Shown: one piece after another, positions 1-8,593 of the stretch
How positions within the stretch are numbered: position 1 is the first letter of the stretch
How the letters are laid out: each line of letters begins with the position of its first letter
NCBI GenBank assembly: GCA_023268715.1
Contig: JALRLV010000005.1
Coordinates: 1-64,000 of the forward strand
Source: Candidatus Thalassarchaeaceae archaeon
Lineage (GTDB): Archaea > Thermoplasmatota > Poseidoniia > Poseidoniales > Thalassarchaeaceae
DNA: 64,000 nucleotides
Direction: 5' to 3'
Translations under genes and position numbers: made by a program
The notes under the pieces: generated by a model
Databases searched by the model: none
What the model was told of the DNA's origin: nothing
What the model saw: only the letters and a program-made list of their open reading frames with translations

Positions 1-10
1 GTGTGAAGAT

Positions 11-916
11 TTAGTGTTGACTTGCCTTATCCAATGGCTGTGCTGGTGGTGCTAGGAAAACCAAGGCCACTCCCGAACCAACAATCAGTATTCCACCAGC
101 CCAATCAGCAATGCTGAGCGCCTCTTCGAAAAGCACGAATCCATAGAATGTCGCTACGATTACGGTCAGATAAGAGAATGCACTTACCCAGGCAGCGTTG
201 GCTCTGTGGTAAGCCATAGTTATGCCAACCTGACCTCCACCTGCTCCTATTCCTACTCCAATCAATGCTGCCAGCGTGTGGGTGTCGAGACTGGATACAT
301 GCGGTACAGCTTGAACGAGTGAACCCGCCACTGAAAATGCTGCGAACCAGAAAACCACAGAAGTCGCCGAATCTGTTTTTCTTAGTTCTCGCACATAGAT
401 GTAAGCCAAGGCGGCGAATAATCCCGAACCGAGTGCGAGTAGAGCATTGGGTTCGACTGACCCTAAACTTGGAGAGACGATTAGAACAATACCGGCAAAG
501 GCGGTAACTACCAAGGCAATTACTGATGGTTGAACCTTCTCGGCGATAATACGACCTGATAGTAGTGCTACGAAAATAGGCGCAGTGTACTGTAGTGTTA
601 CAGCCTGACCGATCGGAATCCTAGCAAGTGCTGAGAAATATAGAATCATTGCAATTAGGCCAACAGTGCAGCGTAGAAACATGGTTTTCGGGTCATTCAT
701 CTTGAGAGAGATTCCACGACTTACAGCAAATCCAGCAACTGCGAATGCTATGACCGCTGAACGAATCAAGATAACCATCCAAACATCGACACCATCCAAG
801 TCACTTGTGTACTTGACCAAGGCATTCATAGTACCGAAGCAAAGGCTTCCAAAAATCATCCATAGCACAGCTACATGGGGTGTATCAACTGGGTCGGACA
901 AACTCAGAGCCCCCAA
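11..916 (-). CDS. EamA/DMT-family transporter (10-TM drug/metabolite transporter type)
   Basis: 301 aa, about 10 hydrophobic segments in two halves, EamA-like motifs (PIGQAVTLQYTAPIFVALLSG; AFSYLTVIVATFYGFVLFEEALS). Confidence 0.85.
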   Translation of the reverse strand: MGALSLSDPVDTPHVAVLWMIFGSLCFGTMNALVKYTSDLDGVDVWMVILIRSAVIAFAVAGFAVSRGISLKMNDPKTMFLRCTVGLIAMILYFSALARIPIGQAVTLQYTAPIFVALLSGRIIAEKVQPSVIALVVTAFAGIVLIVSPSLGSVEPNALLALGSGLFAALAYIYVRELRKTDSATSVVFWFAAFSVAGSLVQAVPHVSSLDTHTLAALIGVGIGAGGGQVGITMAYHRANAAWVSAFSYLTVIVATFYGFVLFEEALSIADWAGGILIVGSGVALVFLAPPAQPLDKASQH

Positions 917-1905
917 CGTGATTCGAGCACACTGGAAACTTTCTGGTAGTCTTGGCCACCATTGCTGTTAGGGTCATGAAGATGGATTGGTATGCCATGG
1001 CTAGGTGCTTCTGCCAACTTGATATTTCGTCGGATTGCTGGCTCGATTAGTAATTCTGGAAATGCCTCCTTTACCTCACCTGCAACCTGTTGATTTAGCA
1101 AAGTCGGGGCGTGCATGGTAAGCATAACCCCGTCAACACCCAATCTCGGATTTAGAAGTCCTCTCACCTCTCTAATTGTACCCGCTAACATGGCTAGGCC
1201 TTCGAGGGCAAAATACTCCGTTTGAACTGGAATAATTATCCCATCACTTGCGACCAGTGCATTGATTGTCACTATTCCCAGTGAAGGGGGAGTGTCAATA
1301 ATTACAACATCATAATGCGGTAAAAGCGGGGCTAATGCCTCCGACAACCTTCGCTCTCTACCAAGTTGCCGTAGCATCTCCTGTTCTAGGCCGACGAGGG
1401 AGCGATCTCCGACGATTATGTGAACCCCATCAACCGCAGTTGCATGGCGACTTTCCACAGCACTTTCTGGATTGAGAATTAAATCTCTAGTGGTGGTTTT
1501 GACTCGACTCTTGTTTACACCAAGCCCGGTTGCGCAATTGCCCTGTGAATCTGCGTCAACAACCAATACCTTGTGACCGCGTAAGGCCAATTGTGCAGCG
1601 ATGTTGATTACACTCGTCGTCTTTCCAACTCCTCCTTTCTGATTGATGATGGTAACAACCCTAGCCCTACCCTCTGGGGTGGGCCGAGATTTGGGTAACT
1701 CAAGAGGAGTTCTTGCCCGTGCTGTACTAATCTCATCAACGGAGTCTAAAGTCGGCAGACCCTTGTCTTCGACCTCAGTGAATTCAGCATCGATAATCAG
1801 CGGTGCTGAGCCTGCCTCAGGCAGATCTTCCACCTTTCTACCAGCGGACATACGAGCGCTTCCGGCGCTCGGAAGGCTGTTCAATGTGCCGACAATGACG
1901 AACAA
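904..1905 (-). CDS. parA: ParA/Soj family partitioning ATPase with N-terminal extension
   Basis: Deviant Walker A INQKGGVGKTTSVIN, VVIIDTPPSLG, VDADSQGNCATGLG. Confidence 0.92.
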   Translation of the reverse strand: MFVIVGTLNSLPSAGSARMSAGRKVEDLPEAGSAPLIIDAEFTEVEDKGLPTLDSVDEISTARARTPLELPKSRPTPEGRARVVTIINQKGGVGKTTSVINIAAQLALRGHKVLVVDADSQGNCATGLGVNKSRVKTTTRDLILNPESAVESRHATAVDGVHIIVGDRSLVGLEQEMLRQLGRERRLSEALAPLLPHYDVVIIDTPPSLGIVTINALVASDGIIIPVQTEYFALEGLAMLAGTIREVRGLLNPRLGVDGVMLTMHAPTLLNQQVAGEVKEAFPELLIEPAIRRNIKLAEAPSHGIPIHLHDPNSNGGQDYQKVSSVLESRWGL

Positions 1906-1943
1906 TCTAGATGCCTTTAGGAGACAGAATTAGAATTGCCGAA

Positions 1944-4334
1944 TCAGTTAGGAGGCGCCCAGAAATGATACCAACCGAGCAGCCTTGCATTCTCAGCATC
2001 CATAATACAAACAACATCGTGATTTCTGTTGTTGCCATCCGTCCAAGATTTCTCTACATTGACGGTGACTGCCCCTTCTCCCAAACTAATTGGAATTAGG
2101 TCCAAGATTTCGTTATCTTGAGTGACCGATAATCGGTAGCCGTACTCTACGCCTTCTCCCCATCCTCCACTTCCGTCATTGATGTGCAAATTCAACCCTG
2201 GATATCTTGAAGATGAGAGCAATCTGGATTCCAATGAATTCATGGTTAATGTCTCAGGTATAGCGTTTCGATTCCATTGAACAGTTCCATCGTCCATATT
2301 TTCATCATCAATTAGTGAGCAACCCCCATTGTCTTCCTCAACAACGGTCCAACCAGCGCTCTCATCTTCAGTCACCCATGACATATTCCATTGAATGTTT
2401 GAGTTGACAACGATGGTTGATGCCCTCCAAACATATCCGCCTTGTTCTATGGCGGTAGAAACACCGCTTGTGGAATAGTTCGCAAGAGTGCACTCCAAAG
2501 CTGCCTCTAGATCCCACGACCTAATCGCGCTCTCATCTGGCATAGCAGCGCCCCAAGACCTCTGAGCACTAGTCCCTGGGCGATCTTCTCCAGGTCCGGG
2601 TTTACTGGTGTAATCCACCAACCATTCAATTGCCGTTGAACCGGAGTTGATTCCACTTTTCACAGCTCTCATTGAGAATGAAATTGTAATTCGTCCATCT
2701 GGGATTGCGGCGTCGGAAAGCGATGTTTCAATCAAGCCGCAATCACTCGATTTTAGATTTTTATCGATTACGATATTTGCAGTTTGTTCCACCGGCCAGG
2801 GGACATTGCTCTTGACCAACATGTTGATTGTAATGTGGCCATTACAAGCATCAAATTCTGGATGAGACATAGAAATTGGATAAACCAAACCATGCTCATT
2901 GTCATTGATTTCTTTACCCACTGACCAAGACCATTCTGAGCCTGCTTCAGATGTTGTGCCTGAAGTCAAAGATTCATCGCCGAAAAATTCGTACAAATCT
3001 AGGGGTGTAAGTGGTAGGAAGACATAGGACGATACCACACCTAACCCAGAAATTGATTCTAATCCAAAAGTTGTGGCTTCTAGGTTCGTGGCTTGATTTT
3101 CTGAATCTAAAATCGTCAAATCTGTACCTGTTCTTATCAATTGTTTATCTCCAATATCAGTCCAAGTTCTGGTTGTCATATCCAAGTTATTGTCATCCAA
3201 AAACCAACCTACAGTTCCACATTCCCCTTCATCTCGCCAAGTCTTACCACTCAAGTCTATATTCATCTCATGGTCGATAACTTTCTCAGCGGTCAAATGT
3301 GTTCTTCCAAATGCATCCAAGGCGTTGACTGCGCCGCTATACTGCTTATCTGAAGGATGTATAATATCCGCTGGATCTCCATTTCGAATACTAATGCTTC
3401 CAACTCCTGAGGCAATGTTTGCTGAAAGTTCTCCACAGGCGTCATCGAGCGGTCCAGAAGCAGCATCTCTGAATATCGCAACCATGTCGTCACCCTCGAC
3501 ATCTATGCTGGAACTCAAAATGTTGAATTCCATACTATCTCCGTAATGAAGAGTTCTTGCTTGGAATGAAGAATCTTGTTGCATAAAGAAGGTGAATCCT
3601 ATCGCTCCAAGAATAAGGGCCGATATTGTAATTGCTGCGATAACTTTCGGAGAGAATTGAATTGAAGATAGCCTTGGTATAGTAATCGTAATAGAGGCTT
3701 GTTCCACATCAGAATCGATTTCACTAGCAACTAACGCTAGCTCAGTCTCATCGGCTATCACGCCTCCAGCCCAAGCATCTTCTTCCTCTTCATCGAGGAT
3801 TAACTCTGGTTTTTTCGTTACAGAAGTTATTTCTTCGTCGGCACTTTCTAGGACTAAATCCAGCTCATCCTCAGCCTCCGACTCAATTTCGGCCTGGATT
3901 AAATCTGCCTCCATGACTTCTTGTTCGAGAATTTCTACAGTTTCGGGTTCAGTTTCTACAGCTACTTCCTGTGGTCCTCCTTCCCCACCGGACTCAAAAC
4001 GGGAAAGAAGTCGATCTATCGCATCATCCTTGTCTTGTTCTGAACTAGAAGATATTACTTTGGTTTCAGGCGGGCTTTCGGGCATCTTATCTCCGAGTAA
4101 ACGAGAGATTAACTCCTCCTTATTTCCGGAGATGAGCACTCCCTTTTCTTTACACAAAGTACGTAGTTCTGATACCTTCATTGATGATAGTGAATCACGG
4201 TCCAGACCCATCCCTCCTGTTCGACTTACGCTAGGTAGTCGCACACTGGGGCTTTCAACTCCTTCGGCGTTCCGCTTTGCGGAACGTGGATACGTGCGCA
4301 TGCGGGACGCCGCCAGAAGGGCTAATTTTCTCAA
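1944..4334 (-). CDS. SAP-domain protein with acidic linker, single TM segment and large exported C-terminal region
   Basis: SAP motif SSMKVSELRTLCKEKGVLISGNKEELISRLLG; TM SPKVIAAITISALILGAIGFTFFM; alternative ATG at 4211 (MGLDRDSLSSMKV) may be the true start. Confidence 0.8.
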   Translation of the reverse strand: MRKLALLAASRMRTYPRSAKRNAEGVESPSVRLPSVSRTGGMGLDRDSLSSMKVSELRTLCKEKGVLISGNKEELISRLLGDKMPESPPETKVISSSSEQDKDDAIDRLLSRFESGGEGGPQEVAVETEPETVEILEQEVMEADLIQAEIESEAEDELDLVLESADEEITSVTKKPELILDEEEEDAWAGGVIADETELALVASEIDSDVEQASITITIPRLSSIQFSPKVIAAITISALILGAIGFTFFMQQDSSFQARTLHYGDSMEFNILSSSIDVEGDDMVAIFRDAASGPLDDACGELSANIASGVGSISIRNGDPADIIHPSDKQYSGAVNALDAFGRTHLTAEKVIDHEMNIDLSGKTWRDEGECGTVGWFLDDNNLDMTTRTWTDIGDKQLIRTGTDLTILDSENQATNLEATTFGLESISGLGVVSSYVFLPLTPLDLYEFFGDESLTSGTTSEAGSEWSWSVGKEINDNEHGLVYPISMSHPEFDACNGHITINMLVKSNVPWPVEQTANIVIDKNLKSSDCGLIETSLSDAAIPDGRITISFSMRAVKSGINSGSTAIEWLVDYTSKPGPGEDRPGTSAQRSWGAAMPDESAIRSWDLEAALECTLANYSTSGVSTAIEQGGYVWRASTIVVNSNIQWNMSWVTEDESAGWTVVEEDNGGCSLIDDENMDDGTVQWNRNAIPETLTMNSLESRLLSSSRYPGLNLHINDGSGGWGEGVEYGYRLSVTQDNEILDLIPISLGEGAVTVNVEKSWTDGNNRNHDVVCIMDAENARLLGWYHFWAPPN

Positions 4335-4422
4335 ATTTTAAAGTTAGATTGTGAAATAGAGAATATTCTCATCCCAATCTACATCCGTCAGACTCAAGAA
4401 GGATTGGTGTTCGGCGCGGGAT

Positions 4423-5376
4423 ATGTACCCACGTCTGGTCATTCTCTCTCGCGGTCCGAGGTTGTACTCAACCCGCCGTCTTGCAGAAGAAGCCCAGAAG
4501 GCTGGATGGGCAGTTCGAATCATCGATCCATTAAAGCTCACAGTAGTGGTTGATGAAAAGGGCGGGCGTATATTCCACCGTGGTTGGCCTATCGAATGTG
4601 AGGCGGTAATCCCGCGAATCGGATTCTCCATCACTCGAAGAGGTGTGGCGATAGTGCGTCAATTCGAGCAAATGGGAGTAATTGTTCTAAATCCGTCTCT
4701 TTCGATTGAACAGAGTCGGGACAAACTCCGAGCTAGTCAATTGATGGCGGATGCAGGAGTTCCTATCCCCGTAACAGCCCACGTTGCTTCTACTTCAGAC
4801 GTAGACAGTGCATTGGCTAGAGTTGGTGGGGTTCCTTGTGTCGTAAAAACAACAGAGGGAACTCAGGGTTCTGGTGTATTTCTTGCTAGAAACTATCCTC
4901 AAGTTAGACAACTCGTAAGCCAAATGCTAGAGAGAGGAATGAAACCATTAGTCCAGAAATATATTGAGGAATCTCATGGTAGAGACATTCGAGTTCTTGT
5001 CGTTGGTGGAAAAGTCGCTGCAGCAATGAGACGACGGGCATCTGGAAGTGAATTCAGATCCAACTTCCACCTTGGAGGAAGTGTAGAGAGAGTTCAGTTG
5101 AACGAGGAATATGTTTCAGTAGCGCTTTCAGCGGCAAATATCCTCGGCATGGATATTGCAGGTGTCGACCTGTTGGAATCGAGTAGTGGTCCACTTGTTC
5201 TGGAAGTCAACTCAAGTCCCGGTCTGGAAGGCATTGAGGGCGCATCTGGAGTAAATGTTGCTGGGGCGGTTGCTGAATATCTGAATAACCGCCTGGAAGC
5301 GTTCGAAGGACAACAAAAAGAAGAATCGGAATTGCCAGATTCAGCCTTCGACGAGCCCTCAATGACTACTGATTGA
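4423..5376 (+). CDS. rimK: RimK-family ATP-grasp ligase
   Basis: 317 aa, close to bacterial RimK: ILSRGPRLYSTRRL, VIPRIGFSITRRGVAIVRQFE, DIRVLVVGGKVAAAMRR, VLEVNSSPGLEGIE. Confidence 0.88.
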   Translation: MYPRLVILSRGPRLYSTRRLAEEAQKAGWAVRIIDPLKLTVVVDEKGGRIFHRGWPIECEAVIPRIGFSITRRGVAIVRQFEQMGVIVLNPSLSIEQSRDKLRASQLMADAGVPIPVTAHVASTSDVDSALARVGGVPCVVKTTEGTQGSGVFLARNYPQVRQLVSQMLERGMKPLVQKYIEESHGRDIRVLVVGGKVAAAMRRRASGSEFRSNFHLGGSVERVQLNEEYVSVALSAANILGMDIAGVDLLESSSGPLVLEVNSSPGLEGIEGASGVNVAGAVAEYLNNRLEAFEGQQKEESELPDSAFDEPSMTTD

Positions 5377-5470
5377 AATCAGTAAACGGCTTTTTTGCTA
5401 TTACTCAAAAAACCTAGCCGTAAGGCTGCCCACATCAGAAGCATTCAAGTTTGGATAGACACACTTGGGC

Positions 5471-5520
5471 TCGCCCGTATGGGCAGGGATGCACCCGTCG
5501 TTCGCGACGGAAATAGGCGA
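5471..5520 (+). promoter_or_regulatory. Structured segment upstream of xer gene: GCCC-GTAT-GGGC hairpin and CCGTCG-TTCG-CGACGG (UUCG tetraloop) hairpin, closable by TCGCC/GGCGA
   Basis: Complementary arms read directly: 5473-5476/5481-5484 and 5495-5500/5505-5510. Confidence 0.4.
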
Positions 5521-5531
5521 GGGACCTTGAT

Positions 5532-6659
5532 ATGGAAGACGAAGATAGAGGATTTGCTAGCCGAGAGGTTATGCAGGGGCGGTTCGAAACTTCCTCTACT
5601 ATTAGTCAATCCAGCCCGGTAAACCCTCTTCCTACGAGACTAATGAGATTGGCAGCCCTCCCTTGGTTTGATTGCTGGGCTGGGCAATTACGCACTGAAA
5701 AGAAATCAAAGCACACAATTCGCGCATATACAGTAGCGGCGCGAGATTTCTCGACTACTGTTTTACCGGGTGAGGAAGAAGTAACTTGGGAAACCGCTCA
5801 GGATATTCCAGTAAGAGTCTATCATGAGCGCGTTAATCCATCTTCGGGGCGTGTAGATGCTTGGCTGAACAGCCTAGGTGAGTTGCGTCCTGCTACAATA
5901 AACGCCAGACTAGCGGCGGTATCTCATCTTCTCAAATGGCTAGGATATACTGTTCCTGAATGGGTACAAAGACCGGCGCGCCGACGACCTCTGCCACGAC
6001 CATTAGGTCGGTCAGAGGTAGTGAAAGTTCGTTCAGCGGCGCTTAGGATGGAAGACCCATTAGCTCATCCAATAGTTACCACAATGTTGGACACCGGATT
6101 GCGAATATCTGAATTGTGCAATTTAGATATTGATGATGTTGACCATGAAGACCTATCGGCTCTCGTAATTGGTGGTAAGGGAGAAAAGGACCGAACTGTG
6201 TTGTTTACGAAGAAGACCACCGAAGCTATTGAAGCGTGGAATCCTATCAGAACCATGCGCTCAAAGATGTTAGAAAATGAGGACTCGGAAAGAGCCCTAT
6301 TCCTTTCTAGCAGAGGAAACAGAATCAATCCTAGGTCTATTCAGAAATTAATTGACAGATTGGCAGATGAGGCTGAAATCCCTCGAGCACGATTATCCCC
6401 CCACACTTTGCGACACACATTCGCGACAGGTTTGCTTGAGCGTGGTGCAGATTTAGTTACCATTCAGAGATTATTAGGGCATGCAAGTATCGCAACAACC
6501 AGAGTATATCTAGAGATAAGTGACCAAACACTCAGAGAGATTTACCACAGAGCTCAGCGGTTACCAGAATTGGAAGAGTTCGAAATTGGCTCAGAAGTTG
6601 AAGATGAATTAGAGAGCGAATATCTGATACTTCCAGCGACTGCGATTCAACAAGATTAG
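5532..6659 (+). CDS. xerA: Xer-type tyrosine recombinase
   Basis: N-terminal SAM-like domain plus catalytic motifs DTGLRISEL, GGKGEKDR, HTLRHTFATGLLERGADLVTIQRLLGHASIATTRVYLEI. Confidence 0.92.
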   Translation: MEDEDRGFASREVMQGRFETSSTISQSSPVNPLPTRLMRLAALPWFDCWAGQLRTEKKSKHTIRAYTVAARDFSTTVLPGEEEVTWETAQDIPVRVYHERVNPSSGRVDAWLNSLGELRPATINARLAAVSHLLKWLGYTVPEWVQRPARRRPLPRPLGRSEVVKVRSAALRMEDPLAHPIVTTMLDTGLRISELCNLDIDDVDHEDLSALVIGGKGEKDRTVLFTKKTTEAIEAWNPIRTMRSKMLENEDSERALFLSSRGNRINPRSIQKLIDRLADEAEIPRARLSPHTLRHTFATGLLERGADLVTIQRLLGHASIATTRVYLEISDQTLREIYHRAQRLPELEEFEIGSEVEDELESEYLILPATAIQQD

Positions 6660-6664
6660 TAGAC

Positions 6665-6904
6665 TCATTTTTTTGCTGGATTTTTCTTATTTTGTCGCTT
6701 ATCAACAACTTCTGGACCCTGCCATTCACGTTCAGCTTGAATATTATTTCCCGAATGACCAGGGAGTGGACAATACTTTCCAGCACGACAGCGTGAGCAG
6801 TTATCCTTTGGTGGAATCTCTACGACTTTGGTAAGTCGCCCATACTTGCGTCGTGGCACGTGGTAGTGTTCAAACAGGCGGGACTTGAGCATTCTCGTCT
6901 GCAC
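6665..6904 (-). CDS. Small basic Cys-containing protein, unknown function
   Basis: 79 aa with CSRCRAGKYCPLPGH cluster; fills gap between convergent/divergent genes. Confidence 0.4.
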   Translation of the reverse strand: MQTRMLKSRLFEHYHVPRRKYGRLTKVVEIPPKDNCSRCRAGKYCPLPGHSGNNIQAEREWQGPEVVDKRQNKKNPAKK

Positions 6905-6939
6905 GTAACGTTCAACGCGAAGGCAGTTCAGCCACCATC

Positions 6940-7797
6940 ATGGATGGCGAGGCCGAGTCAGTAGAGGAGGGGACTATCGGCCTCGATCCAAACAAAACCA
7001 TACTATGGGCTCAGGTAAGAGAAGGACAACCACAGATGTCAATAGACATTGAAGGAAGACTTCGTCCCGCTGGAATCAAGGGCAATTCGACTGTATATCT
7101 CGGAGATATTGCCAGGGCTGCTCTACGCTCCCTAGGCCCTGCTGACCCACCATTTTTCGAATCAAAACCTGGTTATGATGAACAGAGGTGGAGACTTTCA
7201 ACCTCAGCAGGAGATGTTTCTATGGTTGTAAAATCGGATTCATATTGGGGATTCGGATTAGTAGCAAGATGTTTTCTCAACCGGATCGAAATCACTGGTC
7301 CATTGGCTCTACGTGCGCGCATTATACACGATATAGCCGCCACCTTAGGTCGAAATCCTTGGGAGCCATCATGGACATCGAGATTTGTCAAAAGGACAGG
7401 CGCTACAATCTCCCAACATCGTAGCGCTTGGGAAGGACTCATACATCACGCAAGAGATGAGATGAACGAAGAAATCACCAATCTATCTGAAAAAATATCA
7501 ACGCTTCGTGGAAGCGAGGATATCGAGCTCATACTAAACCAAGCCGAACAAAATTTGGATGAGGCTCGAGCTGCCCTTTCCGATCAAAATGCTCCAGCCG
7601 TGGAAAGGGCTCTAGCTAGGGCAACACAGGCCCTAGTGGAAGCAGACCCTACAACAGAAGTCAGATCATCAGAGGCAGCCGCAATCGATTCGGGAGCTCT
7701 CACATGGTGGGACAAGAACCAAGATGAAGATGAGGTGGAGCCCTCGCACCTACTAGATGATGAATTACCAGTTGTCGATTTAACCGGTGAAGAGTGA
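6940..7797 (+). CDS. Hypothetical protein with C-terminal coiled-coil
   Basis: 285-aa intact ORF on the gene-dense track; no family recognised. Confidence 0.65.
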   Translation: MDGEAESVEEGTIGLDPNKTILWAQVREGQPQMSIDIEGRLRPAGIKGNSTVYLGDIARAALRSLGPADPPFFESKPGYDEQRWRLSTSAGDVSMVVKSDSYWGFGLVARCFLNRIEITGPLALRARIIHDIAATLGRNPWEPSWTSRFVKRTGATISQHRSAWEGLIHHARDEMNEEITNLSEKISTLRGSEDIELILNQAEQNLDEARAALSDQNAPAVERALARATQALVEADPTTEVRSSEAAAIDSGALTWWDKNQDEDEVEPSHLLDDELPVVDLTGEE

Positions 7798-7995
7798 TCA
7801 GACAATTCCAGAAAGGACGTCGCCCATCCATGCCCATACTCCATGGTGCTGAAGATAAATTGCTAGAGAGAAGACAACACATGCAGCGTAGACTATTCCT
7901 TTACTGATCTGAATGGCATCCTCTGACTCCTCGTCGAAGTAGCGGATTAATCCCGCTGCTTGCTGGATGCCGCTGCCCTTCTTCTCCTTCGCCAT
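7798..7995 (-). CDS. secG: Preprotein translocase subunit Sec61beta
   Basis: MAKEKKGSGIQQAAGLIRYFDEESEDAIQISKGIVY + single C-terminal TM, typical archaeal Sec61beta pattern. Confidence 0.88.
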   Translation of the reverse strand: MAKEKKGSGIQQAAGLIRYFDEESEDAIQISKGIVYAACVVFSLAIYLQHHGVWAWMGDVLSGIV

Positions 7996-8084
7996 TGGGC
8001 CGTCGCACCTACCTGCACTATTTCAAGACGGCGAAACAGAATAAATGATTAAATTCACAATAAATTACTCAAAATGATACAACA

Positions 8085-8459
8085 TCAAGGATCTAGTGTC
8101 TCAATTAGTACACATCCACCATCGAGTTCGACAATCTTTGAAGCCGCATCCATGGCAGCATCAATGCCGGCGGTCATCAGAATTTCTCGGCGCTTTCCGG
8201 CCGATGATTCGAATACTAATCTGTGAGACAATACTTCCAGTACATCTCTGTCTACAACCTGCCAAACCCATGCTTCCTGATCGACTGTGATTAATGCCTC
8301 AACAGGCACTAGTGGACCTTGCTCTCTACCATTTGTCCTTGCTCGTTCAACGAGACCAATCAACTTTCGAGTTGCCTCAGTATTTGTCGTTCGATTAGGT
8401 TCGGTTGGGCTCCTTGCTATTCTTCTTCTCAGTCCTGTCATGTGCATCCCATACGGCAT
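8085..8459 (-). CDS. Hypothetical protein
   Basis: 124-aa ORF between neighbours, no overlap with a better ORF. Confidence 0.5.
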   Translation of the reverse strand: MPYGMHMTGLRRRIARSPTEPNRTTNTEATRKLIGLVERARTNGREQGPLVPVEALITVDQEAWVWQVVDRDVLEVLSHRLVFESSAGKRREILMTAGIDAAMDAASKIVELDGGCVLIETLDP

Positions 8460-8593
8460 AGGCCGTGAACCCTGAGCGCATAGTTAGAGGTTTAACCGTT
8501 TACGAATTTGTTTGGGAGAAGAATGAGAATTGTTGGGGGTAGTGAGATTGCCAGAGCCAATCGCTTGATGTTGAAGATGATTGACGCAGCCTT

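Noticed and set aside
4344-4634. 96-aa minus ORF over the rimK start
   Set aside because: Overlaps the RimK N-terminus, no domain, likely spurious.
5395-5622. 75-aa ORF overlapping the xer gene start
   Set aside because: Overlaps the structured leader and the xer CDS; composition not protein-like.
5532-6659. Xer-type recombinase as integrase of a mobile element
   Set aside because: No adjacent tRNA target, att repeats, phage or plasmid genes; it matches a housekeeping Xer recombinase.
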